Below, piece by piece: positions 10,905-24,250 of a DNA stretch of 64,000 nucleotides (within the stretch, counting starts at the first letter, position 1; every line of letters starts with the position of its first letter). Location of the stretch: contig CM075855.1 of NCBI GenBank assembly GCA_037975125.1, positions 87,427,706 through 87,491,705 on the forward strand, in the 5' to 3' direction. Made by a program: the position numbers and the translations under genes. The notes below the pieces were generated by a model. It had not been told where the DNA came from. It made no database searches and was given only the letters and a program-made list of their open reading frames with translations. The DNA comes from Latrodectus hesperus (Eukaryota; Arthropoda; Arachnida; Araneae; Theridiidae).

Positions 10905-12415
10905 TATTCCATACGTTAAAAACATTACTAAGAAAAAAAAAGAAAAATCTGTAATGTTTAGAATTGAAATATAAAATTAAAATATGATTGAAGCTATATG
11001 ATTCGTCATAAGATTTATATCAGGGATTTAGATAAATCGAAAACATGCTTGTATATGCGTTCGATACTAAGGTATGTTAATCTAACATCAGCATTTCGTA
11101 TAACTGATAAAGAAAGACATATAAAAAACAGGATACAATTTGTAAATAATTTTTTATATTTCACAGCTCTTGTCAAAGTAAAATCTTTGCTTCACAAAGT
11201 GGAACTGATACAAATATTGCACTTACTTCACTCTTTTTACTGCTATTGAGAAATGCATGATTTGGATAAAGTAAGAAAATAAATCCCATGCCAGCATAAA
11301 TCCTAATGCTTCGAAAGCTTCTACATAACAGTAAAGACAATTGTTAGTGTACCTTCATCTTTTTTCTAATTTTTTGTATCGATGGAAATCACATTCCTAA
11401 TTTAAAGTTGGCTGAAGGCCTGTTCTTAATTTACTGAAAGGTGAGACTAGTGTGTTTATAAGATTGAACATTTATTCGTAAAACACATATCCATTTCACA
11501 TGACCAGTGTGATATCATGAAAACAGCTGTTATTCTGAATAAGAAATAATACATAAGACAATCAACGTCATATATTTACACTGTGGAAAATAAGACAACT
11601 TCAGTTCAGTTCACACGGCTGCTGAAGAATAGAGCAGTACCTCCACAACATGATATATCGCTGTAACTTCAACAGTAAAGATGAAGCAAAACATATATAT
11701 AAGTTGTAAATAAAAGAAATATAATTCAGGTTGTGGCTGAGGAAATATTCCAAACTAATATTCAGCATGTGCTGATGTGTTAGAAACATCCACTGCAAAA
11801 AAGATGTTTAGGAAGAAGTATACAAATGCTTACGAAGAAGTATGACAGTGTAGAGCTTGTTTTGTTTCGTTTGTTTATTTCTCTACGGTCTATAGAGTTA
11901 ATTAAACCTGGATATAAAGTTCTGTAACAGTAGGGATGTCTGACAACAGTTGTAGTCTATTTTCATTATGAAACAAATGAATTGATAAAAGTGATTGTTA
12001 GCATTATTTTTTATTCGTTCGAAAAAAACTTTAAATCCTTTCAATATCTCTTCATAAAATTTCAAAATTTTCTATGCATTTATTTCTGCAAATAACTTGA
12101 AAAGGGCCTTTAATTATGGTTAAACTGCATGCATATACCTTAGATATATGCAGAGTGATCACGATTAAAGGTTATTTCAATGCATACATTCTAAAGGCAT
12201 AAAATCATTAAATATTCTAGATATGTAAAAATAACTGAAGAAATTATATATGAATTCATCCTCCAAATAAGGTATTATTTATCTTGGTTTGTTAAAATTC
12301 CATACAAATCATTAAAAGATTCCTTATCGGCAACGATTTAATCCTGAATGTTTTAAGAAAACCCCATTGGTATTAGCTTTAGAAAAAAATAAAGATTTGA
12401 CGCCGTATATACTTT
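10905..12415. other. AT-rich sequence, possible SINE A relic
   Basis: No gene seen. At about 11862-11935 a stretch with 'ttgtttcgtttgtttatttc' and 'taattaaacctgga' resembles a very old reverse copy of SINE family A, but the match is weak. Confidence 0.4.
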
Positions 12416-12417
12416 TC

Positions 12418-12645
12418 TCTTAGCTCCAGCCTTCACAATACTCAAGAGGGGAAGTACCGCCCCTGTTATTGAAGCGAGCATTGTTCGAAATAGGTGTGTA
12501 CCACGTGACACAAACAGCTTTTTAATTGGTTCTAGTCACTTTAAACTTAGGTTAACCACATACCATCATCGTAATATAAGTTTTATTCCGTTCAGTGCAG
12601 CATTTCTACGTCGGAGAAACGTTTGGCAGATGAATAAAATAAATA
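12418..12645. other. GC-richer patch of unknown nature
   Basis: Stands out from its AT-rich surroundings ('aagtaccgcccctgttattg', 'aagcgagcattg', an E-box CACGTG inside 'gtaccacgtgac', 'tacgtcggagaaacg'). I could not find a frame, a tRNA head or a second copy in the window. It may be an old repeat, an untranslated exon or a regulatory patch. Confidence 0.3.
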
Positions 12646-12802
12646 TTTTGTTTTAAAGAATACGTTATCAAGAGTTACAGATTCATAACCATTCAAGTTA
12701 GAGCTACCATTTAAGCGAGTTAAAACAATATTTTAATTGAATTCAGTTTTCAATAAATAAAAGAGCTAGACTCTATTTAAACATTAAAAATATATTATTT
12801 AG

Positions 12803-12842
12803 GACATTAAAAAATATTATTTAAATAATATTTTTTAATGTC
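12803..12842. repeat. Perfect 40-bp palindrome
   Basis: The arm 12803-12822 (starts GACATTAAAAAATATTATTT) is followed without spacer by its exact reverse complement at 12823-12842. A near copy of one arm lies just upstream at about 12780-12800 ('acattaaaaatatattattt'). Confidence 0.95.
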
Positions 12843-13010
12843 ACAGTCATAATAAATACATGAGAGTATGCTTATACTATTCACTAATATATTCAGTACA
12901 TATTTAAATACGCATGTACATATTTAAATTTTATGTATTATTAAGTTATTGATATATAAGTTGAACGGAATGAAATTGCTTATAAATTGTTAAATTGTTA
13001 TATATAATGA

Positions 13011-13012
<2 letters not shown>

Positions 13013-13106
<94 letters not shown>
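13013..13106. repeat. (AT)n microsatellite
   Basis: About 94 bases of uninterrupted AT dinucleotides. It ends exactly where a partial family D repeat begins. Confidence 0.97.
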
Positions 13107-13109
<3 letters not shown>

Positions 13110-13265
13110 GCCAGTCGGATTGACTACGCTGTCTTAATACGATGTGACGTAGATTAAACGTTAACTGACGTCATAAATATTTTAAACAAATGATAATTGT
13201 TATAAAGTGATACAGTCTTGATATCAACTGGAACGAAAGAAACAAGCATTTTATCATTAATTGTG
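13107..13265 (+). mobile_element. Repeat family D, 3' part
   Basis: Matches the right part of the copies at 14262-14735 and 40429-40920. Shared blocks: 'agtcggat', 'gatgtgac', 'aaacgtta', CTGACGTCAT followed by 'atattttaaa', 'caatgataat', 'aataaagtg' and 'aacgaaagaa'. The left 300 bp of the family is absent and an (AT)n tract sits at the junction. Confidence 0.75.
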
Positions 13266-14261
13266 CAGAAATTTTTTTATTAAAAAATATTTATTCAAAT
13301 AATAAAACAACACGTGTGATAGCTAATGATAAAAATACATGTACAGCATTGGTACTTCAAATAAGAGAAAAAGAAGTGATATTGGCGCTATTTAGAATTT
13401 CAAAGCAATGCTAAGCAACGCCAAATCAAATCATAATGCTCCTATTTGAAATATATGATTCTTGTTACTGTAGCGATCTCCAACAACCAAATAATTTATC
13501 ATGAGCTATTCTTATGTTAGACAGACATTACTAGAACTAATTTAATTTTTTAAAGTTTACAACATTCATTGAGCAAAACGGAATTAAAAATCATATTTAT
13601 AGTTTTATATCCCATAAAATAATGTGATTGCTATATAGTTTACTTTTTTAATTGTTTTTCTTAAAATCCATCTTAAGCTTATATGTTTTGTTCCTTGTAC
13701 AGAATCATTTTTTTAACTAATTGATGAATTTATTGTCTCCAGTATCAAGTATATCAATTTGTGTTTTTATAGAAAATTATTAGATGTTACTAATTTTGAA
13801 TAATTTATTATTAGCTAATTTAACTAGATTTAACGCGAAAGCAATTAAGGACATGTACCTGACGTTTGAGCGATGAATATTTAAACAGTCTGGAATATTA
13901 ACCGTTAAATGCAGTGCTCTCGTACTAGAAAATGAATTCATACGATGCGTGTTATTATCCTCATCCAGTACATGGTTGTCCTGGATTAGCTTGCTGCACA
14001 TCATTAAAAGCCGTGTTTCTCAATCAATGCGCAGAATTAATTTAATCCTATACAAAACAGGAATGAAATAATAATACCTTTTTTCCTGAAAATGCAGTAA
14101 AAATCAATAGAAGATATTTGAATTGGTTAATTTGTATTCCTATAAGATGAGCATAATTCTAAAATATTTCTCCCAATCGGAAGATTTTTTAAAGAAAATA
14201 TTCATTAAAAGAAAGCTTAAAGTAAAAAAAAATTGAAAATAGTTTTAGGATTTAAAAGAGA
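13266..14261. other. AT-rich sequence, no gene seen
   Basis: A 74-residue minus-strand frame (13780-14004) has no recognisable motif. Confidence 0.55.
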
Positions 14262-14735
14262 TTGCTTACAAATATTGTAATTATTAATTTAAAACTCCAT
14301 TCATGAATGAAATTTTTAAAAATTTAAATCTTCTTAGCCGATTTAAACAAGCCATAATGTGAATGTTTTGTCATGTATTTTTCGTTTTGCTTTTTCTGCT
14401 GTTCTATTGCATATGTCTTAATGATTTGAATCAAGGGAAAATGGCTTCTCAAACTCATGCTTTACGCCTCTCATATAAGAAATCGTTTTATAAATAAAAT
14501 GAACTTCGACACTATTCTCAAACATTGGATGGTGAATTTCGCCTTGTTTGCTGCCGCTCGTAGAATGCGATTGGACGGCAGACAGCACATTCAAGGACAA
14601 GTCGGATTTATAACGCCGTCTCAATATGATGTGACATGCATGAAACGTTATCTGACGTCATGCATATTTTAAACCAATGAAAATCGTAATAAAGTGGCCT
14701 ACTCAGGATCTTAACTGTAACGAAAAAAATCCATT
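14262..14735 (+). mobile_element. Repeat family D, long copy
   Basis: Aligns along its length with 40429-40920. Shared blocks in order: 'aaatttt.aaaaattt', 'gatttaaac', 'tttttc.tcttgctttttct'-like, 'taatgacttgaat', 'atggcttctcaaactcatgc', 'aaatgaacttcga', 'ttgtttgctgccgctcg', 'agaatgcgattg', 'ggcagcac', 'ggacaagtcggat', TGACGTCA (14653-14660), 'attttaaaccaatga' and 'atcgtaataaagtgg'. It has no tRNA head, no transposase frame and no terminal inverted repeat that I could find. Orientation is arbitrary. Frames at 14418-14672 fall inside it and are not conserved as protein between copies. Confidence 0.8.
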
Positions 14736-15128
14736 AGTTAATAAGGTGCTCTGTAGTGGTAGAAATAATTAAATGGGACAGAATTCAGCAAAAATATTTA
14801 TATCAAATTTTATTTTCATAAACTGATTAAAATTTTTACTAAGGCAAGTATGAATAATCTTTTATCTATTAAAATAAAGGCAAATTATTTGCTTTTTTCT
14901 TGCAATGGTTTGTGCAAATTTGTTATATAGTATTTTATGGAGTACATCAAAATGTTTCTTTTAAGCTGGATTTGGTTATTCGTAACACTATTAGGACTTC
15001 CTTTTCCGGGCATTACGTATGCAAGCACTGAGAAAACAGATGCACAAATGAAAGAATCATTTGGGATGTTCAATGTTTTTATTTATTTTCAAACATTTAA
15101 ATTTGAAATATTACATACAGATTAATTA
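14736..15128. other. AT-rich sequence, no gene seen
   Basis: Nothing recognisable. The short frames around 14885-15125 are not supported. Confidence 0.5.
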
Positions 15129-16204
<1,076 letters not shown>

Positions 16205-16385
16205 TGGTTTGCTTTGTTTGTCGTTCAACTGTCCGGTTTTGAACATTAGAGCTTACCAGATTAAAGCGGATTCTGAACCACTATAAGCATCAACGACTGA
16301 GGAGGGACTCGAATCCTGCAACTCATGAACTGTGAACTGAATATCAGAGCAGTAACCAATCTGCTACAACGTCGGCAACACAACA
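16205..16385 (-). mobile_element. SINE family A, reverse copy
   Basis: On the minus strand: A-box region near 16370, 'ttactgctctgatattcag', 'agttcatgagttgcagg', B box 'ggattcgagtccc', then 'gtggttcagaatccgc', 'taatctggtaagctc' and the tail 'aaacaaagcaaacc'. About as long as the type copy at 6506-6695 but more diverged. Confidence 0.75.
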
Positions 16386-18132
16386 TTTGGGAGAAATCTC
16401 CGACAAATTATATGAAATCAACTTTACAACGAGATACCGGATTAAACTGAGGATTGAGGGTGAATTACTTGACAAATTATAGCGATGGTCAAGAGAGAAA
16501 CGGAGGAAACATAAAAGTGCAGTTTTACAGTAAATTGAAAAATATAAATTCTGAAGGAAGTTAGAAAATTTGAAGTAGAATTTCAGTTAGGAATATTTTG
16601 CTATCAGAAAGTTTACAAGAAGCTGATAAAATGACCGCCATCTTAAGAAATCGCCGACTACGTATCAGCAGGAAAACATCTCAACTTTAATATCTTCGAG
16701 TGACGAAAGATTTCATGAACGTGTTCATCACAAGAATATGCGCTTTACGTATCTTGATGTATAAAACTTGAGAAATTTTAAATATTTCTCACAATGTTAA
16801 AATGGATAATTTAAGACATAGAAATTTACAGACTGCTCAGGTCTTTGTCAGATATTTGTTTGAAAAACACTTTCACACCGATCTGTAGTTTTTATGCATT
16901 TCGTAACTGTGACTTTATGTATGCCTTCTCTCCACACACATGAAAATTTTTACTATGATGCAAAATATTATTTGGTAATCTTTTTATGAACTTGTGAATA
17001 TTTTTATGTAGTTTTTTTTGCAATTACTAACTATAAAAAACAGGTTTTACAGCATCTATAAGATTAATTTATTAAAATGCTCTTTGTATGTGAAAGATTA
17101 CGTAACTTTCCTCTTAATCTCTTTTAACTTACGAACCACTCCAGCTTAACTCTTATCCATATAAAATCAGATTATTGGGAACTCTTGAATGGAAGTTGTT
17201 TGCTTTTTTATATTTAAATTAGAGAAAATATATATAACACACTTAAAAATATTCCATAAGAATAATTTTAAATGTTTTGTTAATATGGCGCAGCTTGTCC
17301 TACTTGGAATTTGAGTCATATAAAACCCAGCTAACCATCCATAAGAATATTTCTAAATTATTTTTATTGTGAAAGAAATATATTTACATGAAAAATCACT
17401 TTTCGATTTCAAAAATTCCATTTTAAATTCACTAATAGAAAATACAACACCGAATGAAACAAGTTTTTTTCTGGGCATGATAACCATTTCAATTATTGTT
17501 TTAGGTTGAATATGAAGTGGTTGAAAAAGATAACGTTTGTTTCCTTCATTGCTAATAAACAATTATTCCAGAAAAATATTTCAATTGAATTACTCCTCAA
17601 CACTTTTTTAAAGATGCGTGTAAATGTGAACCTACATAAAAAAGTAAATATTTAAAATCCACAGACAAAAGAAAAATTGTATAGGTTTGAGAATCTCAAC
17701 AATCAAACACAGTTTAAAATATTTTACTTAATTTAGAGTGAGAATAATGAAAATACTGAAATTCAAAATTTATCAAAACTTTTTTAACACAAAACAAACA
17801 ATTATATCATATTTGTAGTTTGATTTTACATTTATGTAGATCGACTTATCCACCTGATATATAATAATTCGTATTAACTTGGTAAAATAACATACATTTT
17901 TATAAAATATAGTCAAATTGAAATCAAATTTAAAACGTCATTTCGTGTCCCTAGCCTATTCCAAATCTGATGCTGGATTCTTCTTAGTTTATAGTATATC
18001 TTCGTTATTACATTACATATATTCAGACTTGTATGCTTGATTCTTGAGATCCGCTTGTAAGTCTTCGTCGATAATAGGACAAATAGCACAATGACAGATG
18101 TACAACCGCAGAAGAATTACGAAGAAAACACC
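16386..18132. other. AT-rich sequence, no gene seen
   Basis: A 69-residue minus-strand frame (17353-17562) has no motif. The stretch 16440-16760 is somewhat less AT-rich but unidentified. Confidence 0.5.
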
Positions 18133-18219
18133 CAGGGCCATGGTGGGAATCGAACCCACACTCCTACACTCTCAAGCGATTAGCGTTGATGCTTTAGACC
18201 ACTCAGCCACGGAGCGCCC
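18133..18219 (-). pseudogene. tRNA-Ser-like sequence (GCU-type), probably pseudogene or SINE head
   Basis: On the minus strand: 'gggcgctccgtggctgagtg', 'gtctaaagcatcaacGCTaa', a long variable region 'cgcttgagagtgtaggagt', then a perfect T arm GTGGG-TTCGATT-CCCAC. The A and B boxes and the long variable arm suggest a type II tRNA such as Ser(GCU). However, the acceptor arms do not pair well (GGGCGCT against ATGGCCC) and the anticodon stem is poor. I take it as a tRNA-derived relic, not a working tRNA. Confidence 0.55.
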
Positions 18220-19978
18220 TATATCGTCGGATGTGATAAAATATCTCTTAATTATTTTTGTTCAAGAATGTTCAAGAGTTGTGTTGTTGCTGAATGACGG
18301 TTTGCTATCTTAAATTTTAGTTATTTATTTATAAAATTTTGACAAAAATACTTTAGATGAAAAGGATATTTTTGTATGCATACACATATTTAAGCATTCC
18401 ATTTAAAGGCAACAAAAATATTTAAATATTTTACATTTATGCTAACTATTTTGAATAAAATGTAGCTTTATTTTTATTGCTTAGAATATCATTGCAGTAA
18501 AACCATATGTCTCGTATCTGAAATCATATGCTAATAAAATTTTATACAAAAATATTTGCTAAAAATTGTTAAATAAGGAGCTTTATTCTATTCCAAATTC
18601 TTTGATTTAAATAATATAATAAAATTAATTTAGATTTTGAAACTGTATGTGTTTCAATTTAACTGAATTGCTTACTTTAAATTGGTAAAACAAAAATGTA
18701 CCATTTTCAATAATTACTAAGCGCAAAATCACAATCAAAATTAATTAAACTATTAACTTATATGGGCGCATGAAAAATATTTAATCAAGAATCCATAAAA
18801 ACTGTTTTTTCCAATTAACATAGAATACAAATTATACATAGAACAAAGTCTAAAATAATTTGTTTATTTACGTTTTTGTCTGCTCAGATATAAGGTCTGA
18901 TCTTAGAAGAATCTGATTTTGCAATCATTGGTGGACGTATACGAAGAAATTGTAGAAGCCATTATAAAAACTCAGGACTTATTTGATCTGATAATAGACA
19001 TAGACACGACAAAACATTTTTTCCTTTAAAATGTAATATTTAAAGTAAAGGGGTAATACTAAATAATTCAGCAAATAAAGGCTGAAAAAATTATTCCTAC
19101 TTCAGAAAGGAACAAACAACTAAACTTTATGCAAAAAGAAACCTCCAAATCATTATAATAGAAAACAATTTCTAAATATCCATTCAAAAAAACTAAAAAA
19201 TTCATTAATAAAAGTTATTTACATTTTTGTCATTTGATATAAGATGTTTCATTACAATGAATGTATAATATTTCTATCACATTTATGTAATTAGAAAAAG
19301 TTTCTTTCGGTTTAAGAAGATACATTTCTCATCTACTTTAATAAACGAATACATCGAGAAAAAAAAAGTTATCCAGGAAAGCGTTGGGAACAGAAATAAA
19401 TATAATCCCCTTAAGATAGTTGGGATTGAGTAGAGTAACAAGCAATTATAAGTAACAAGCAATTAAACTTCACTAATTATTGGTTTCCGATACAGACCGA
19501 AAAAGGATTACGTTTCGACTCGAGTGAAAAAAATGCAATTTAACTTATATCAGAAGCGCTATCAGTTTTATGACATTTCATTCAGAACTCGCACTGAACC
19601 AATTTACAATATAATCCTTTCTAACGAACTTTTCATTAAGCGCTGAATACGCCACATGAAAAAGGTTTCTGTTCTATAAAAACTAGTCGGACTTTACGGA
19701 TTGGATTTCGTAAGTTATATGTCACGTAAATATTTGACTTGGATTCCTATTTTAAATGAGAATTTATGAGAAATATATTTCTATTCATGCCACTGTTTTT
19801 TGAATAATTTATCAAATTTTGGATACATTTAGTGGCACCTTTTCATATTATTGTTTTGTATGATAATCCACATAAAATAGTTTTAATAATATTAAGATTT
19901 TCTTTTTATAGCATATACCAAATGCAAAACAATTTGTATTTGACTGCGGAATTTAAATACCCATATTAAAATCAAAGA
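18220..19978. other. AT-rich sequence, no gene seen
   Basis: No coding frame, RNA or shared repeat recognised. Confidence 0.55.
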
Positions 19979-20268
19979 GGCCCGGTGGATTAGTGGTAAG
20001 GTTTCACGCTCCCAAGACATAAGTCCGAGGTTCGATCCTCGGGCAGAACTCCGCCGATTCAGCTTTTCATCTCCTCAGTGAATCGATAAACTGAGTATCA
20101 AGCATGTTTGGGAACTAAAGACTAGGGATTTCGCTTTAGGCTGACTGATCACCTATTCGGGACATATGCTTTGCACCCCAGGGCCTCTCGGTCAGAGAAA
20201 TAGAGATAAGCACTGTAGGGGTTGGTCCACATGGGCTGTCGTGGTACAGTGTTTAGTAGTATCAAAAT
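19979..20268 (+). mobile_element. SINE family E, full copy
   Basis: tRNA-like head: 'ggcccggtggattagtggta' (A box), 'aggtttcacgctcccaagac', B box GAGGTTCGATCCTCG. The body has 'cagcttttcatctcctcagt', 'gaatcgataaactgagta', 'caagcatgtttgggaacta', 'tttcgctttaggctgactga', and an end 'gtaggggttggtccacatgg', 'gctgtcgtggtacagtg'. The T arm of the head pairs well. This is the most complete family E copy here; the others (535-745, 23655-23915, 51925-52095) lack a clear head. Confidence 0.8.
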
Positions 20269-22898
20269 TGCAATCCTGATAATTTTAAAAATTTTGTGAG
20301 GCATAGAAATCGAATACTTAATTACATTATGATATATGTTGTAAATCTTGTATGTTAATTGTTAAACCTTAGTATATGGTACAACTGTCTTTATGCAATA
20401 ATAATACAACTGTTTTTATGCAAGATAATCAAATTAATGATTGCAAAATGCAAAATAAAAGCAGCACATTTATCATGGCAGAAGAATCACTAAAATATGC
20501 ATAGAAATAAAATACAATAAACTTATAAATTTACTATAAATAATATGAGGAATTCACTTTTACATTAAGGCTGTAAATAAACAGTTTATTTCATTAAATG
20601 TATAAATTGATTTTGTTACTAGAGTTAAAAATTGTAGTTTGATTCGTCTATAAAGTTTTATTATATTTAATGGTAAAAATCTATGGAACGACAATCTGTA
20701 CAAAATTAATAATTATGAATAATTATATCTCAAATATTAATGGACATTTTAAAAGAGAAAATAAATCTTTGAAAATGTTCGAAAATATACGAGAGAAGAT
20801 AGTAAAAAAAGAAATATATAAACATAAAACCATCGATTAAAAATAATTAAATTTTAAAGTTTAATTATTTTTAGTTTTTGAAATTGTATGAAAAGCAAGA
20901 AATCCGCTGCTCCAAAAATTACAGCGCTTTTTCAGAGCAATTTACTTTTCATAAAACATCATTTATTGAATAATTGGTATGGATAGTTATTTATACAACA
21001 TTAACATGATACTAAAAAATATTTTCATAAAGTACCTTTTCTATTTCAAATTAAATAAAAATGAACTAAACACAAAACTCTAGATAAAACGGATATAAAA
21101 TTATACAAATATGTCTGTAAAATTGTGGGATGCGAAACAAATTTCTAAGACAAAATTTTATATCCCCCATATCTCGTAAAAAATGGAAAATTATAGTGGA
21201 GGGAATCCTTAGTTAAAACAAGTAAAAGAAAAAAGAAATAGTAAAACTAAATAATGTAATGATGGTTAAAATATCGTAATGGATAATTCAAATGTAAAAA
21301 CACATATTTTTACGAATACACATTAAATGATGAAATAATCGTTTGAAATGAATAAATATGACACAGAATGAAATATTTGAGACTAACTTATGTGACAGGT
21401 GCAAATAAGAATTAGTCATCAGAATTATACGACAGAAAAACTGCTAGTAAATTTATGTAGAAAATAATATGTTGTCGATTTAAATGTTGAATAAATTCCT
21501 TTCAAACGGAAAAGATGAAATTTAATTTAAATATTTCATCACATCATCTATACAAACATTTAGACTGAATAAGAGATGAAAACAACAAGTGACTTAGTCA
21601 ATACCTTTTTCCTCAATAAATGATGTAAGTGATCTCGTCACATGCAACTTCGGATTTAACGAAACATACATTTAATTCCTTGTCACAGAAATACTAGTAT
21701 TTAAAAATGTTGGAGGCAATAATGAAAACAACTATTAAAGATGACAGATATGGAGGACAGTTCCTTTAAATATTTTCCAAAGCTTGTCAAATAGTTTCTT
21801 GTAACGTATAGAGGCTGAACAGCATAAATCGCATATTGAACAAATGATTAATGATACTTACTGGTAGATAACAAAAGAACATTTTTTTTTAAAAATTATT
21901 TTCAACTCATTTATGTATGTCAGATATTATTAAATGAGGATTAATGTATTAAAATAAAGAACGACAATGGATGAACAATGTGAAATTTACGAAATATAGA
22001 AAAAAGGTCGTTTCTTTTACAGATGAAACATACGTTTTTAATGTTACTCATATGCTGTCATGGCCAATGAATCAAAAGGTATAGTAGTAAGTCTGGATAA
22101 ATGAGATTACCAACAAAAGTCGAGAAACTCAAAAAGGTAGGCTTTGTATTAAATACAATACCTTTTGAGCATTATGCGTTCCTGTAATAATTCAGTCAGA
22201 ATTTCTTATCGTTTTGTGGTTTTAAGAACTTCCTCTAAAGAAATTAAAGTTAGTGCTTGCGGAAATCATTCAAGGAGAAAATTTTAATGTTTTGTGAGGT
22301 AAAGCAGGCGAATCCAAATCAGCGATTTTTTCGTCGTTTATTGATATCAGTCAGACAACAAGCAAGTTATCAAATCTTCCTAACATAACATAAAATTCCC
22401 CTGTCAATAAGAAAAAAAAGAAATATTCAAAACTTTCCTTTGACTTACAAAATATTTTGTATTTATCGTGGGAGCGACGAAAAATATATGGTTTCCATAT
22501 GAAACATAAGGATATCAGCACCTGAAAACTTTGCCTTCTACCAAGTATAACATAAGGATGCAGACTACCTACACTAGTACTAGTCAGGTTCGGTACGGAT
22601 GTGTATAATCCAGGATGCAAAATTCTGAATTTTTTTGGCGATAAAGAAATAATGCCAAAATGAAGTATTGTGACATGTGCGAGGACGTAAATACACTAGA
22701 GTTGCCAAAATAGAATTTTCCGCATAATTGTAATAGGTCTCTATATCTATGATACAATAAAAAACCAGGTCGTCACATACATGAAAAATCCGCCAAAACA
22801 ATCAGCAAACTCAGAATTTGGCACAATACGGCATCTGTGCCGCCAGACCTTATTCTCTTTCAATACATTCCTAAAATAGTTTCTTCTTTGACAAGTCA
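20269..22898. other. AT-rich sequence, no gene seen
   Basis: Two overlapping minus-strand frames (22351-22620 and 22580-22801) have no recognisable motif or conserved domain. No repeat shared with the window was seen. Confidence 0.5.
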
Positions 22899-22929
22899 TC
22901 CACTAAGTGTATATTTAATTTACACAAAC

Positions 22930-23208
22930 AATTCATGTGCTGGGGACCACAGGACACTTTCACTTACCTGAAGCAGATGCCAAAGCAATGTATCAGCCTC
23001 AGTGGTGTCATTAACGGGAACCAACTTCCTTTTCAGAGACTACGAGCTTCCACCTATTCCCAGGAAGGAACAGTGTGAAGATAGTTGCTCAAAGAGCCTT
23101 CAACCTTCTAAAAGCAATCATGAAAAAGAAGAGAAAGTGGAAGATAAGATGAGGAAAGAAGAGAAAACACTGTTGGATATCAGAAGAGTGACAACAGTGT
23201 TTATTTAA
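22930..23208. other. Candidate exon or old repeat, unresolved
   Basis: A less AT-rich island. On the plus strand a 68-residue frame (23002-23208) ends in a Lys/Glu-rich stretch (KEEKVEDKMRKEEK). On the minus strand a frame reads KLVPVNDTTEADTLLWHLLQ and then meets 'CAG|gtaagtg', a strong splice-donor match at about 22970; an acceptor-like 'tcctgggaatag' lies about 90 bases upstream on that strand. I recognise neither protein. Either a small real exon or an unrelated old insertion would fit. Confidence 0.25.
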
Positions 23209-23654
23209 ACTTATGTAAATTCCCTAATGGTTCTACCAAGGACTTCAGTCTAAAGAGCTGGTATGCATTCCTTAATTAGAATTACTTCTTACTAGGTCTT
23301 ATATTTTTGTAATACATTCCTCAGGTGGTTACTACTTTCAAACTGTCAATTAAAAAGTGCACAATAACTAGATCCTAATTAACCAATCCATTACAATATT
23401 TTGATGTCTGCTTTGATTTATAAATAATTTTCTGCACACAAAATTAGGCTTAAACTTAGACAATTTTTAGTGTTATGTCAACCATTACAAACATCACTTG
23501 CACTTCGGTGGAATCAAACAATGAATTGTTTTTGAACCAAACAATTTTCTCAGCTGACTTCATTGGCGTCATTCTCTGAAAATATTTTCTCGGAAAATCT
23601 CGGAATATTCTCCCTTTGTCTAAAAATGCCATTGCGTTACCATGGCAGCTATTT
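23209..23654. other. Unassigned sequence
   Basis: No gene or shared repeat recognised. Confidence 0.5.
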
Positions 23655-23915
23655 TTGCTTCTAACTCAGATGTCCGATTTTTGATCCTAAGGTTGGGGAA
23701 GGTTGACTCGGCCTTTCATCCCTTCACTGGTCGATAAAACTGAGTACAAAGCATGCTTAAGACTTGGAGGTTTCGCATTGGACTCACCACCTTGCACAGA
23801 CATTAGTTTCATATCCTAAATACCAATGATCAAGGAAACACGTGTGAGCAATGTAGGACTTGGCTAAATAGAGAATGTCTTGCCACTAAGAGCATTGACT
23901 ACATTGTCCAGAAGG
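23655..23915 (+). mobile_element. SINE family E copy
   Basis: Begins with a degraded head ('cgatttttgatcctaaggtt') and follows the family body: 'tcggcctttcatcccttcac', 'ggtcgataaaactgagta', 'aagcatgctt', 'gaggtttcgcattggactca', 'gtgagcaatgtaggacttgg' and 'gtcttgccactaagag'. Confidence 0.7.
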
Positions 23916-24144
23916 GTATCTAATTGAAGCAAGAAGGTAACAAATTAGAAAAGAATAATTTTGCAGTATTTGAAGCGTACATTTAACAGAAAATAATGTT
24001 GCATACTTTTAGTTTTTGATTCTCGGCATAACAGTTATTACATTTTTAATAGATATGTTAACAGGGATTAAAATCCTTTCAACATATTTGAATTTTTTGT
24101 TATGCATATGGAAGCAATGTTTTTCATTACATATTATATATTTC

Positions 24145-24250
24145 TGCCTGGTCGCTGCTTTAAAATGACCAAGACTCCACCCGGCTGCTTTTGTCTAACT
24201 GGTAGAGCCCAACTCAGTACAGGGAAGCAAGATGATGCAACAACAACATC
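24145..24250 (+). mobile_element. SINE family C, 3' fragment
   Basis: Matches the 3' third of 41868-42160: 'ggtcgctgctttaaaatgac', 'caagactccacccggctgct', 'tttgtctaactggtagagcc', 'caactcagtacagggaagca', ending in 'caacaacaac'. The 5' part is missing. Confidence 0.75.

Noticed and set aside
18133..18219. Functional tRNA-Ser gene
   Set aside because: T arm is good but the acceptor stem and anticodon stem do not pair, so I kept it only as a tRNA-derived relic.
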